From Paenibacillus foliorum (GTDB lineage Bacteria; Bacillota; Bacilli; Paenibacillales; NBRC-103111): 64,000 nt of DNA. Below the pieces are notes generated by a model that was given only the letters and a program-made list of their open reading frames with translations, did not search any database and had not been told where the DNA came from. The stretch's first letter is position 1; every line of letters starts with the position of its first letter. The stretch is taken from the NCBI RefSeq assembly GCF_013141765.1, contig NZ_WHOD01000095.1, positions 23,077 through 87,076 of the forward strand, read 5' to 3'. Positions 52,335 to 61,468 of the stretch are shown here, piece by piece. Position numbers and translations under genes: made by a program.

Positions 52335-53902
52335 GTATCGGCGTCTCAGTCAGCGGTTTACGGCTGAAATTTGCAGGAAGTTCAACGCTGCAGTTTGAAG
52401 AGCTATCGTTTGCTGTTCCAACAGGACAAAAGGTATTGCTGCTCGGACCCAGCGGATGCGGAAAGTCTACACTGCTTCAAGTGCTAACCGGATTAATTCC
52501 GGGAGCGATTGATGTCCCGGTTCGATTTGACAGCATTGTGGTACCACCATCCTGGGGTTATGTGTTTCAGGATCCGGATACGCAGTTTTGCATGCCCTTT
52601 GTCGATGAAGAGATGGCCTTCGTACTGGAGAACCTGGGGGTTCCGAGAGATGAAATGCCTGTTCGTATAAAAGAAGGGCTACAGCAGGTGGGACTCGAGC
52701 TGGAGGAGCAGCATATGCCAATCCAATCGATGTCGCAAGGTATGAAGCAGAGGCTGGCTATTGCTTCGATTCTCGCGTTAGAGCCGGAGGCTTTGTTTCT
52801 GGATGAGCCCACGGCACTCCTAGATCCTGAAGGAACCAAGCAAGTATGGGAGACGATCAAAAAGGTCGGGAAAGACAAAACGGTCGTTATCGTAGAACAT
52901 AAAATAGATGAAGTCATTGAATTTGTTGATCGGATTGTGTTATTTAATCATGCTGGGGCTGTAATGGCAGACGGATCCCCATCCCAAATATTTGCTGAAT
53001 GTAAAGCAGAGCTTCAGCAATATGGAATTTGGTACCCTGGCGTATGGGAAGATTACGCCGCAAGTCCGGTGTACCAGGCGCTGCAAGATAATAGAAGCAA
53101 GCTGATTGCCGATGCTGATAAGGCAACGGCTGATACTGCGAAGCAGTTGGGCAGCGAGCAGGCTGATGCCAGCCGAGATCTGTTACAGCTCCGCGATTTT
53201 GCCGGATACCACAGCCGAGCTCGCAGCCGGGAAGCGAAGATCCGCGTGGCGGATACTCGCTTGAGCCCCGGCGAGTGGGTGGCTGTGATTGGCGGCAACG
53301 GAGCCGGGAAAAGCACGCTGCTGCAATCTCTTATGCAGCTGCTTCCCACTTCGGGCGGCTATGAGATAATCGGCCGCAGCGTGAAGGGCTTCAAGGATGT
53401 GGCGGATGAAGCCGCCTATGTGTTTCAAAATCCGGAGATGCAGTTTGTGACCAACTCCGTATATGACGAGGCTGCCTTCGGGTTTCGCAGGGACGGCCAG
53501 GCAGATGCTGCGAAGCTTACCGAAGAGCTGCTCTTTGAATTTGGCCTGCAGGATCAAAAGGCCCAGCATCCTTACCAGCTGTCGCTAGGTCAGAAGCGAC
53601 GATTAAGCGTAGCCACAGCGATGAGTAAGCGACAACGGCTAGTGCTTCTGGATGAGCCGACATTCGGGCAGGATGCGGCGAATACTTTTGCTATTTTGCA
53701 GAAGCTGGAAGGCTGGAGGCAACAGGGAGTTTCTATTATTATGGTGACGCATGATATGGAAATTGTCCGGTATTTTGCCACACGCGTGTGGTTTATAGAG
53801 AATGGCAGATTGACCCTAGATACAGAGCCGAATGAATATTTGAGGTCTGTGGAGATTGATGGGGATGTGGGAGATCTTGAGCCGACTGGAATCTTTTTTT
53901 GA
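52331..53902 (+). CDS. ykoD: Thiamine-precursor ECF transporter ATPase (two fused ABC domains)
   Basis: A 523-residue protein with two ABC ATPases in tandem, which energises YkoE/YkoC. The first domain has Walker A LLGPSGCGKSTLLQ, signature MSQGMKQRLAI and Walker B ALFLDEPTALLD. The second has VIGGNGAGKSTLLQ, LSLGQKRRLSV and LVLLDEPTFGQD. The region between (about 225-290) is a poorly conserved linker rich in Ala and Lys. Its ATG overlaps the ykoE stop (ATGA), and its stop abuts ykoC. GC-rich patches occur in the second domain. Confidence 0.95.
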   Translation: MSIGVSVSGLRLKFAGSSTLQFEELSFAVPTGQKVLLLGPSGCGKSTLLQVLTGLIPGAIDVPVRFDSIVVPPSWGYVFQDPDTQFCMPFVDEEMAFVLENLGVPRDEMPVRIKEGLQQVGLELEEQHMPIQSMSQGMKQRLAIASILALEPEALFLDEPTALLDPEGTKQVWETIKKVGKDKTVVIVEHKIDEVIEFVDRIVLFNHAGAVMADGSPSQIFAECKAELQQYGIWYPGVWEDYAASPVYQALQDNRSKLIADADKATADTAKQLGSEQADASRDLLQLRDFAGYHSRARSREAKIRVADTRLSPGEWVAVIGGNGAGKSTLLQSLMQLLPTSGGYEIIGRSVKGFKDVADEAAYVFQNPEMQFVTNSVYDEAAFGFRRDGQADAAKLTEELLFEFGLQDQKAQHPYQLSLGQKRRLSVATAMSKRQRLVLLDEPTFGQDAANTFAILQKLEGWRQQGVSIIMVTHDMEIVRYFATRVWFIENGRLTLDTEPNEYLRSVEIDGDVGDLEPTGIFF

Positions 53903-53922
53903 AAGATGTACAAGGAAGCGGG

Positions 53923-54732
53923 GTGAGGCGTTACGTGTTTGCTTTCGAAGAAACTTGGCTGCATAGGGTGAATCCGAGCTTGAAGCTGTTCTTATCCATA
54001 GGGATGTTCTTCATCGTGCTGCTAACGGATAATATTAATGTATTGATCAACATTACTGCGGCCCAGCTCTTGCTGCTTCTATTGTTCTCGGGGCATCCGT
54101 TGCCTCGATTACTGCTTATGTTTCTTCCGTTCGGACTGTTGTTTGTGTCTTCTTCCATGTCCATGATGCTGTTTGGAAAAGGGGATACAACTTGGCTGCA
54201 TATCGGGCTCGTTCATGTTACAGAGGAGAGCTTTTTCCGTGGTATCCACATTGGTTTGAAAACAGTCAACATGGCCTTGACGGGGCTGATGTTTGCGCTG
54301 ACGACAAAACCTGTAGCCTTGTTCTATTCCTTGATGCAGCAGTGCAAGCTGCCACCGAAATACGCCTATAGCTTCATGGCCGCATTGCGGCTTATGCCCA
54401 TTATGGTGGATGAGTTTCGGACGCTGCGAATGGCCCTGAAGGTGCGCGGCGTGAAGCGGCGCGTTGGGATCGGCAGCGTCTACGAATCACTAAGGCTGTA
54501 CGCGATTCCGTTGCTGGCGCAGAGCATTCGACGCGCTCAGCGTATCGCTGTGGCGATGGAAGCGAAGCGCTTCTCTTCGGCGCGCGGGCGCACGTATTAT
54601 TATCGCATCGGCTTCTCGATGCGAGATCTGTTGCTGCTGCTGTATTTAGCAGCAGGGATCTGGGCTGCCATGTATGTAGGGCAGCACTTTCCTTATTTCC
54701 ATATCGGTGACGTCCGATATAACGTTAATTAA
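53923..54732 (+). CDS. ykoC: Thiamine-precursor ECF transporter transmembrane component
   Basis: A 269-residue CbiQ-type membrane subunit with about six helices. The conserved cytoplasmic Ala-Arg motifs are AALRLMPIMVDEFRTLRMAL, with ALKVRGV, and AMEAKRFSSARGRTYY, which contact the ATPase. I chose GTG 53923, six bases after AAGGA; the longer frame begins with a TTG at 53899 that has no ribosome site. It follows ykoD closely and precedes tenA. The stretch 54421-54600 is unusually GC-rich. Confidence 0.92.
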   Translation: MRRYVFAFEETWLHRVNPSLKLFLSIGMFFIVLLTDNINVLINITAAQLLLLLLFSGHPLPRLLLMFLPFGLLFVSSSMSMMLFGKGDTTWLHIGLVHVTEESFFRGIHIGLKTVNMALTGLMFALTTKPVALFYSLMQQCKLPPKYAYSFMAALRLMPIMVDEFRTLRMALKVRGVKRRVGIGSVYESLRLYAIPLLAQSIRRAQRIAVAMEAKRFSSARGRTYYYRIGFSMRDLLLLLYLAAGIWAAMYVGQHFPYFHIGDVRYNVN

Positions 54733-54762
54733 ACTTACGTAGTAAGTTTTCATATGAAAACT
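54732..54762 (+). promoter_or_regulatory. Two overlapping alternative hairpins before tenA
   Basis: AACTTAC/GTAAGTT (54732-54748) and the 18-base palindrome AGTTTTCATATGAAAACT (54745-54762) share bases 54745-54748, so only one helix can be fully formed. They lie 20 bases before the tenA ATG, just ahead of its ribosome site AAGGAGG. They may tune translation of tenA, or act as a processing or stability element. Confidence 0.4.
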
Positions 54763-54781
54763 CTTAAGGAGGAAAATTACT

Positions 54782-55450
54782 ATGAAATTTTCACAGGAGC
54801 TGCGTCAAGCCGTAGAGGTTAGCTGGAACGCTAGCTTTGAGCATCCATTCGTACAAGGGATCGCAGATGGTACGCTGCCGCTAGCCAACTTTCGTCATTA
54901 TTTATTAAATGATGCTTATTATTTGTCTCAATTTGCTCGCGTTCAGGCGTTAGGGGCAGCTAAAGCAACAGATCTCTCTGATTCCAATAGGATGGCTGCT
55001 CATGTGCAGGGAACTTACAATGCAGAACTGTCTCTACATGAGAACTTTGCTAAACGATTGGGTATCAGTGAAGCAGAGAAAGCGGCATTTGAGCCGTCAC
55101 CGACGGCTTATGCGTATACTTCCCACATGCTGCGGGTTGCTAATGCAGGACATTTGGGAGATATTGTAGCAGTTATTTTACCTTGCTACTGGCTTTATTA
55201 CGAGATCGGAGAGCGACTGCAGGGAGTAGCTTCTAGTGAGCCGATCTACCAGGAATGGATCGACGCTTACGGTGGGGAATGGTTCCGTGAACTGGTACAG
55301 GAGCAAATCGATCGTCTGGATTCGATTGCAGAGGAGGTTACGGCCGCTGACCGTGAGCGGATGAAGAGACATTTCGTCATAAGCAGCCATTATGAGTACA
55401 AATTTTGGGATATGGCCTACACTTTAGAAGCATGGCCGAATTACAATTGA
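54782..55450 (+). CDS. tenA: Thiaminase II (aminopyrimidine aminohydrolase)
   Basis: A 222-residue all-helical enzyme that converts 4-amino-5-aminomethyl-2-methylpyrimidine to HMP in thiamine salvage. The active-site Cys is in VAVILPCYWLYYEIG, and the catalytic Glu is expected in SSHYEYKFWDMAYTLEAWP. The N-terminal SWNASFEHPFVQGIADGTLP matches the family. It is the last gene of the TPP-controlled operon with the YkoEDC importer, giving uptake plus salvage of the pyrimidine part. The start follows AAGGAGG. Confidence 0.95.
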   Translation: MKFSQELRQAVEVSWNASFEHPFVQGIADGTLPLANFRHYLLNDAYYLSQFARVQALGAAKATDLSDSNRMAAHVQGTYNAELSLHENFAKRLGISEAEKAAFEPSPTAYAYTSHMLRVANAGHLGDIVAVILPCYWLYYEIGERLQGVASSEPIYQEWIDAYGGEWFRELVQEQIDRLDSIAEEVTAADRERMKRHFVISSHYEYKFWDMAYTLEAWPNYN

Positions 55451-55459
55451 CATAATAAG

Positions 55460-55488
55460 GAGCAGCTCCTCTGTGGGCTGCTTTTTTT
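55460..55488 (+). terminator. Terminator of the thiamine operon
   Basis: AGCAGC pairs with GCTGCT around a 10-base loop, followed by seven Ts, just after the tenA stop. Confidence 0.8.
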
Positions 55489-55526
55489 CGTTCAAAAGAG
55501 CTGCTCTCCGTGCGTAACAAAAGCTT

Positions 55527-56429
55527 CTACTCAAACTCAGCTTCGGTTAAATTCATGTTTACTCCTATTGCGGCCCGGCTTCCTTCTGCTGCAGCAATAA
55601 TCAATTGAGCAGGAGCGATAACTGAAGCATCTCCTGCGGCATAGACGCCTTTAATGTTTGTTTTACCAAAAGAGTCCGTCACGTACCCGCCCAATTTATT
55701 AGTTTCACAGCCTAATCTTTCACCGAAAGAAACAGCCTGAACCCAAATTGGAGTTACGAATCCCCCTGCTCTGCTAATTGTATTTCCACCCTCGAAAGTT
55801 ACCTGCTTTAGTTGGCCCCTTTGTCCAATGAATCCAGAAATTCGCTGCTCGAAGACTTGGATTTTCTTGCTCTGAAGCTTATCTTTTTGCTCAGAAGTAA
55901 GAGTCTGCTGTCCGTTTGTGCACAAAATGATATCACGACTCCAATTATGAACAATTTTGGCCATTTGGAAACTGTGCAGCCCCTCAGCAACTATAACAAG
56001 CGGTTTATCTCTTAATTCCCATCCGTCACAATAAGGACAACTGAAAAGACTAGTGCCATAGAAATCATGAATACCACTTATATCCGGCAAAATTTCCTTT
56101 AAACCTGCGGCTAGTATGATGTTTTTGGCCCCAACTGCTCTGCCGTCACGAGTTACCAATTGGAAGGAGCCGTCACTTTTGCTTACAGTGGTGATTTCAT
56201 TATGAGCAAATTCGACAGAGGGATACCTGCTGATTTCCTGCTGAGCGATCCTTCTAAACTCGTTTGGTTTCACTCCGTCTCTTGTAATGAATCCGTGAGA
56301 TTCGTGGGTAACCGCATTTCTTGGCTTGTTATTATCGAATAGAATAATGCTTCGTCTTGCTCTACCCAATACAAGCGCAGCGTTTAATCCGGCAGGTCCC
56401 CCGCCAATGATGGCACAATCGTACAGCAT
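55527..56429 (-). CDS. Thioredoxin-reductase-like NAD(P)/FAD oxidoreductase
   Basis: A 300-residue flavoprotein with two nucleotide-binding folds. FAD motif CAIIGGGPAGLNAALVLGRA, second motif VIVAEGLHSFQM, and ATG-type C-terminal FAD loop YAAGDAS. The redox site reads FSCPYCDGWEL (CPYC) instead of the CATC/CAVC of thioredoxin reductases, as in bacillithiol-disulfide-reductase-like and AhpF-like relatives. The electron acceptor is unknown. Start: AAGGAG is eight bases before the second ATG (56429), which I prefer to 56435. Alone on its strand. Confidence 0.88.
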   Translation of the reverse strand: MLYDCAIIGGGPAGLNAALVLGRARRSIILFDNNKPRNAVTHESHGFITRDGVKPNEFRRIAQQEISRYPSVEFAHNEITTVSKSDGSFQLVTRDGRAVGAKNIILAAGLKEILPDISGIHDFYGTSLFSCPYCDGWELRDKPLVIVAEGLHSFQMAKIVHNWSRDIILCTNGQQTLTSEQKDKLQSKKIQVFEQRISGFIGQRGQLKQVTFEGGNTISRAGGFVTPIWVQAVSFGERLGCETNKLGGYVTDSFGKTNIKGVYAAGDASVIAPAQLIIAAAEGSRAAIGVNMNLTEAEFE

Positions 56430-56569
56430 ATCCATCGCTCCTTGTAGTATAGTTTGTGTCCAAAACGTTCATTCTTCCTTGACATTCAATGTGACTTTAA
56501 TCATAGAGCTGTACTGATCTTCACCCTACAATTAGAGCATAAGTTTAAGTCCGAAGGGAGTGGGATACC

Positions 56570-56695
56570 ATGGGTGAACAGCACAAGCATGAGGAAGCAT
56601 CATTAAAAGGAACATTAGTAGCGGTGATGCTGCTCGGTGCGTTTCTGGTATTAACCTGGGTCGGTGTATTCGTATTATTCATTGCTAGAGGCTAG
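56570..56695 (+). CDS. ba3-type cytochrome oxidase subunit IIa (small subunit)
   Basis: A 41-residue protein: a polar, His-rich N-terminus (MGEQHKHEEASLKG) and one membrane helix (LVAVMLLGAFLVLTWVGVFVL). Size and layout match the single-helix subunit IIa of ba3-type oxidases. The GAAGGGAG ribosome site and its place as the first gene before subunits II and I strengthen the call. TTGACA at 56479-56484 may be its -35. Confidence 0.85.
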   Translation: MGEQHKHEEASLKGTLVAVMLLGAFLVLTWVGVFVLFIARG

Positions 56696-56739
56696 GCTGA
56701 TACATAGTAAAAACATTAGATCAAAGGGGTTGGAGCTTC

Positions 56740-57231
56740 ATGCATATTCATCGTTATGAAAAAATTTGGTTAACCTTCGGTATCACGATGCTGATCGTGT
56801 TCCTGGTCGTCCTAGGAGTTGGGGCTTTTGCCCTTGGAGCACAGACACCCGGGGAGCATGATCACTCTCAGAATCAGTCCCGCCAAACGGTTAATCCCGA
56901 AACCGTGGAACAAACGGCTCCATTTAACGAGCTCGGCTTGAAAAAAATTGGGGAAAACGAGTACGACGCTTATATGCTGGCATTTGCCTTTGGCTACAGT
57001 CCTGACAAAATGGAGATTCCGGTTGGCGCTACAGTACATTTTCACATTACAAGTAAGGATGTTGTACATGGCTTTCAAATCCCAGGTACAAACGTGAACA
57101 TGATGGTGGTACCTGGTGAGGTGAATCATCTGACTTATAAGTTTACGAAGCAAGGCGAGTTTCTAGTCCTGTGTAATGAATATTGCGGGGCAGCTCATGA
57201 AATGATGCAGACCTTAATTATTGTGAAGTAA
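56740..57231 (+). CDS. ba3-type cytochrome c oxidase subunit II
   Basis: A 163-residue membrane-bound cupredoxin that takes electrons from cytochrome c. One N-terminal helix (ITMLIVFLVVLGVGAFAL) anchors it. The CuA site is VLCNEYCGAAHEMM (two Cys, His, Met ligands), plus the upstream His in VVHGFQIPGTNVN. The short form with a single helix is typical of ba3/B-type oxidases, unlike the two-helix subunit of aa3. It lies between subunits IIa and I with short gaps. Confidence 0.93.
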   Translation: MHIHRYEKIWLTFGITMLIVFLVVLGVGAFALGAQTPGEHDHSQNQSRQTVNPETVEQTAPFNELGLKKIGENEYDAYMLAFAFGYSPDKMEIPVGATVHFHITSKDVVHGFQIPGTNVNMMVVPGEVNHLTYKFTKQGEFLVLCNEYCGAAHEMMQTLIIVK

Positions 57232-57249
57232 CAGAGGAGAGACTAAATT

Positions 57250-58899
57250 ATGATAACGCAAATAAAAGGCTTTGACCGTAGAGACTCCGCATTAGTGCTC
57301 GCACATATATTGTTTGCATTCCTTGCGTTATTGCTGGGTGGTGTTGCAGGGGTGCTTCAAGGGCTTGTACGTGGGGGGATGATAACTCTACCATACGGTA
57401 TTGGTTATTATCAGCTGCTGACAGCTCATGGGATATTGATGGCTATTGTGTTTACCACTTATTTTATCATCGGATTCCTATACTCAGGTGTGTCCAAGAC
57501 ATTAGGTGGGCAATTGCTGCCCGTTGCCAGATCGCTTGGGTGGGTTGGCTACGGCCTGATGACTATTGGTACAATAATCGCAACCATTCTTATTCTACTT
57601 AATAAAGCAACTGTACTATACACATTCTATGCACCGATGATGGCTTCTCCATGGTTTTATGTAAGCTTGGTCTTGATTGTTGTTGGCAGCTGGATGAGCT
57701 GCTTCGGGATATTTATCAATTACCGGTATTGGAAAAAAACACACAATGGCAAGCTATCACCGCTATTTGCTTTTATGTCTGTTGTGACAATGCTCATGTG
57801 GTTTATCGCAACACTGGGAGTAGCAATAGAGGTACTCTTTCAGCTCATTCCTTGGTCCTTCGGCTGGGTTGAAACAATTAATGTAACTCTAAGCCGTACT
57901 TTATTCTGGTACTTTGGACACCCGTTAGTTTATTTCTGGCTGCTACCCGCCTACATATGCTGGTATGTTGTTATTCCAAAGGTGATCGGCGGCAAAATGT
58001 TCAGCGATGCTTTGGCACGGCTGGCGTTTATCCTGCTGCTTCTGTTCTCTATTCCGGTAGGTTTTCACCATCAGTTGACGGAGCCGGGAATATCTTCGGT
58101 TTGGAAGTATGTGCAGGTAGTGCTTACATTCATGGTCGTAGTGCCATCGTTGATGACAGCATTCTCGTTGTTCGCAACTTTTGAAATGCATGGACGCAGT
58201 ATAGGTGCTAAAGGGTTGTTTGGATGGGTGAAAAAGCTTCCGTGGAGCGATGTGCGTTTCTTCGCCCCTTTTATGGGGATGCTGATATTTATTCCTGCTG
58301 GAGCTGGCGGTCTAATCAATGCAAGTCATCAAATGAATATGGTTGTCCATAATACGTTGTGGGTAACTGGGCATTTTCATTTGACAGTAGCTACGAGCGT
58401 TGCGCTAACATTTTTTGGAGTGACGTATTGGTTAATCCCAGCAGTGACTGGGCGAGTGCTAACTCCGCTGCTGCATAAGCTGGGGATAGCACAGACGATC
58501 ACTTGGCTCGTTGGTATGTTCTTTATGTCGGGAGCTATGCATACGGTAGGTTTGTTTGGTTCGCCTCGTCGGACGGCATATACAACGTATCAGGATCACC
58601 CGGACGCGATCCTATGGATGCCCTACCATGTGGTTATGGCGATTGGTGGTACGGTACTATTCATCGGAGTCATTATGATGATAGTAAATGTGGTTATGCT
58701 GTTAAAAGCACCAAAAGGCGAAACAGAATATCCAATCGCTGAGGTTAGTGATGCAGCTGAGAAAACACCGGCAATATTTGAACGTTGGGGTCTATGGGTA
58801 GGTGTACTAGTAGTCTTAATATTGGTTGCTTACTCGATTCCAGTAATGGAACTGTTGAATAATCCAGGTACAGGAGCAAAAGGTATTGTAACATGGTAA
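57250..58899 (+). CDS. ba3-type cytochrome c oxidase subunit I
   Basis: A 549-residue heme-copper oxidase core with 13 or so helices that reduces O2 to water and pumps protons. Heme b His is in LTAHGILMAIVF. The CuB His is in FGHPLVYFWLLPAY, and the HH pair plus heme a3 ligand are in VHNTLWVTGHFHLTVA. The helix-VI Tyr region reads HPLVYFWLLPAYICWYV, as in B-family oxidases that use a single K-type proton channel. ba3-type oxidases have high oxygen affinity. Last of three genes in the operon. Confidence 0.95.
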   Translation: MITQIKGFDRRDSALVLAHILFAFLALLLGGVAGVLQGLVRGGMITLPYGIGYYQLLTAHGILMAIVFTTYFIIGFLYSGVSKTLGGQLLPVARSLGWVGYGLMTIGTIIATILILLNKATVLYTFYAPMMASPWFYVSLVLIVVGSWMSCFGIFINYRYWKKTHNGKLSPLFAFMSVVTMLMWFIATLGVAIEVLFQLIPWSFGWVETINVTLSRTLFWYFGHPLVYFWLLPAYICWYVVIPKVIGGKMFSDALARLAFILLLLFSIPVGFHHQLTEPGISSVWKYVQVVLTFMVVVPSLMTAFSLFATFEMHGRSIGAKGLFGWVKKLPWSDVRFFAPFMGMLIFIPAGAGGLINASHQMNMVVHNTLWVTGHFHLTVATSVALTFFGVTYWLIPAVTGRVLTPLLHKLGIAQTITWLVGMFFMSGAMHTVGLFGSPRRTAYTTYQDHPDAILWMPYHVVMAIGGTVLFIGVIMMIVNVVMLLKAPKGETEYPIAEVSDAAEKTPAIFERWGLWVGVLVVLILVAYSIPVMELLNNPGTGAKGIVTW

Positions 58900-58957
58900 C
58901 ACATGGTAACAAAGTTAGGCTGATATGTTTCAAGTGCTCAGTTACCCCTGCCCTTGA

Positions 58958-59734
58958 TTAATCGGTCGTGCTATTATCAATAATAGATCCTTTTGTTGAA
59001 TTATTCTGAGCTTCTGCAGTCATACGACTTCTTGTTTCCTGCAACGAGCGAAGTCGATAGCAATTCATCCCAACACGACCAAGATCATCCAGAAGTCCAT
59101 AATTGGCCCAGGCTCCAACAACTGCGCCAACACCGGGGATGAGCTGCAGCATTTTGCGAAGATCGATGGTATCGCGGTATTCCTGCTGAAGCTGCTGCCA
59201 ATTGATGTGATTCACGTAGGATTCAGCGGGAGGAAGAGAGCGAGCCGTTTCAGGCCATTGAATGATGGTTTGAAGCAAGGCTTGCTTTTTTGTCTGGCTG
59301 GAGAATGCTAACTGAAATACATGAAGAATGAACAGCCTCTCTCGGTAATCCTGGGTGGAATGACCGTAAATATGTGCTAATTCGAAGAGCAGCTTCATCT
59401 TAATTCCAATCAATATCGGGAAGTCGGCTAAACCTAGCAGAATTCCCCCAGCCCCGGCTCCAGCCCCTTCTGCTGCAGCTAGCTTTTTGTATAGAGAGAT
59501 CGATTCCTCTGCCTTGTGATCGCGGATAGCTAAGGAAACTCCAACCAACGGGGGGTTCTTGGGCATATAGTCGATGCTGAACAATGCAGTTTTAACGATA
59601 CCTTTTACTGTCGCTGTGATAGTTTGGTGGACTTTTTCAGGGATAACCTGATTAATACGCTCAGATACAGCTTTTGATGATTTTTCTAGAAAACTAGGAG
59701 GCTTCAATAATTCCTTCTCCCAATGCTTTAACAT
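58958..59734 (-). CDS. EcsC family protein
   Basis: A soluble or peripheral protein of about 258 residues in the EcsC family, whose role is unknown (the B. subtilis member is encoded beside the EcsAB ABC transporter). The family core includes GAGAGAGGILLGLADFPILIGIKMKLLFELA and the LQLIPGVGAVVGAWANYGLLDDLGRVGM block near the C-terminus. The ATG at 59734 has no ribosome site. The family pattern continues upstream (SIYEHQTAKMLKHWEKELL). An excellent site GGAGG (59786-59790) lies nine bases before an in-frame ATC (59774-59776), with a TGA in frame just beyond. The true start may be that codon, giving 272 residues. Confidence 0.82.
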   Translation of the reverse strand: MLKHWEKELLKPPSFLEKSSKAVSERINQVIPEKVHQTITATVKGIVKTALFSIDYMPKNPPLVGVSLAIRDHKAEESISLYKKLAAAEGAGAGAGGILLGLADFPILIGIKMKLLFELAHIYGHSTQDYRERLFILHVFQLAFSSQTKKQALLQTIIQWPETARSLPPAESYVNHINWQQLQQEYRDTIDLRKMLQLIPGVGAVVGAWANYGLLDDLGRVGMNCYRLRSLQETRSRMTAEAQNNSTKGSIIDNSTTD

Positions 59735-59873
59735 CTTTGCCGTCTGATGCTCGTAAATGCTCCAATTCGTTTCGATAGGATTCCGCCTCCTTTTACAGTT
59801 TCACTACAATTCTATCTTAATATTGGTGCAACGATTACAAATTGTAGACTTCTGAAGTGAACCAAGACTCAAT

Positions 59874-59916
59874 AAAAACGGCTTCACGCGTCCCAAAGGG
59901 CTGCGAAAGCCGTTTA
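59874..59916. terminator. Terminator of pyk
   Basis: AAACGGCTT pairs with AAGCCGTTT, with an inner GC-rich stem; Ts follow on the minus strand just beyond the pyk stop. Confidence 0.85.
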
Positions 59917-59923
59917 ACTAGTA

Positions 59924-61342
59924 TTAAATATGCTGTATTTTGATCAAATTCGTCGATCCTGATTGTCCTACGGGTACTCCTGCGGAGACGACAGCTAGAT
60001 CGCCTGGCTTTACAAGTCCACTTGTGAGTGCACTCTGAATGGCTGATTCGAACATTTCGTCTGTTGATTGAACAGACACCCCTTTTATAGGGATAACACC
60101 CCAAAACAAACTAAGACGACGCTGTACTCGTTCATCCGGAGTTACGGCGATGATTGGTGCTTTCGGGCGGTATTTAGATACCATTCGAGGGGTAAACCCG
60201 CTTACAGTAGGCGTAATGATCGCTATGGCCCCCAAGTCAAGAGATGAGCTAACTGCGGCTTGGCTGATGACCTCGGTAATATTATTTTTCTGTACGGCTG
60301 CTTTTTTCTGAAGCATCTCTTTATAACAGAGCGTCGATTCAATATTGGCAGCAATCGCAGCCATTGTTTTCACCGATTCGAGAGGATATTTTCCAGCGGC
60401 GGTTTCACCAGAAAGCATCAATACATCGGTACCATCGTAGACAGCATTTGCTACATCGCTTGCTTCCGCCCTTGTCGGACGAGGGTTGTATTGCATAGAA
60501 TCCAGCATATGTGTAGCGGTAATAATTGGCTTGCCTGCGGCATTCCCCTTTTGGATCATTTGCTTTTGAATAATAGGAACATCTTCAATGGGAATTTCTA
60601 CTCCTAGATCGCCCCTAGCAACCATAAGTCCGTCCGATACTTCCAGGATGTCGTCCAGATTTTCTACGCCTTCCTGATTTTCAATTTTGGATATGATTTG
60701 AATATGGGAGGCCTGGCCCTCATCCAGCAAACGTCTGATTTCAACTATATCGCTTGCTTTTCGTACAAAGGAGGCGGCTATGATATCGACGTCTTGTTCA
60801 ATACCGAACAAAATATGCTGTACATCTCTTTCTGTTACTCCCGGCAGGGAGGTTCTTACACCTGGTAGATTAACACCTTTACGGGATTTAATAATACCTC
60901 CGTTGATAATTCTACAGCGGATCTCAGTGCCTTCCACAGCTTCAACAATAAGCTCAATCAGACCATCATCGATCAAAATACGTGAGCCAGGCTCGATATC
61001 TTGTGTGAGTTCCTTGTAGGAGACGGATATTCGCTCAGCAGTCCCTTGAATCTGCTCGGTTGTTAATGTTAGTAGCTCACCTGTACGAAGCTCATAGGAA
61101 GGCTGCTCCAGCAAACCAGTGCGGATTTCAGGACCTTTAATATCCAATAAAATCGAAACCGTTGCCCCCAGCTCCTGGGCGGCTTGACGGACTCTTTGAA
61201 TTCTTCCTTTGTGATCTTCCAAATCACCGTGGGCCATATTCATTCGGGCAGAATTCATGCCGGCTCGTATCAATTCCTTCAGCATATCGACGGAATCACA
61301 AGCGGGTCCCATTGTGCACATAATTTTCGTTTTTGGTAACAT
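59924..61342 (-). CDS. pyk: Pyruvate kinase
   Basis: Glycolytic enzyme of 472 residues that transfers phosphate from PEP to ADP. N-terminal TKIMCTMGPACDS and RMNMAHG, catalytic Lys in IQIISKIENQEG, metal site MVARGDLGVEIP, and the allosteric C-domain ending GQSGSTNLIKIQHI. It lacks the extra ~110-residue PEP-utiliser-like domain at the C-terminus found in many Bacillus and Paenibacillus Pyk proteins (about 585 residues), so this could be a second copy. The start follows GAGGAGG. Divergent from the AraC regulator. Confidence 0.93.
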   Translation of the reverse strand: MLPKTKIMCTMGPACDSVDMLKELIRAGMNSARMNMAHGDLEDHKGRIQRVRQAAQELGATVSILLDIKGPEIRTGLLEQPSYELRTGELLTLTTEQIQGTAERISVSYKELTQDIEPGSRILIDDGLIELIVEAVEGTEIRCRIINGGIIKSRKGVNLPGVRTSLPGVTERDVQHILFGIEQDVDIIAASFVRKASDIVEIRRLLDEGQASHIQIISKIENQEGVENLDDILEVSDGLMVARGDLGVEIPIEDVPIIQKQMIQKGNAAGKPIITATHMLDSMQYNPRPTRAEASDVANAVYDGTDVLMLSGETAAGKYPLESVKTMAAIAANIESTLCYKEMLQKKAAVQKNNITEVISQAAVSSSLDLGAIAIITPTVSGFTPRMVSKYRPKAPIIAVTPDERVQRRLSLFWGVIPIKGVSVQSTDEMFESAIQSALTSGLVKPGDLAVVSAGVPVGQSGSTNLIKIQHI

Positions 61343-61468
61343 GTATGTTTTCCTCCTCGAGTTACAAATCGCTGAAACCCATTGTAGTGAAAAAAGTATA
61401 TAAATACTATGAAAAATAGTACTGTGTTTGTATAATAGTATTTATTTTAAAAATACGAGGTGATTATG

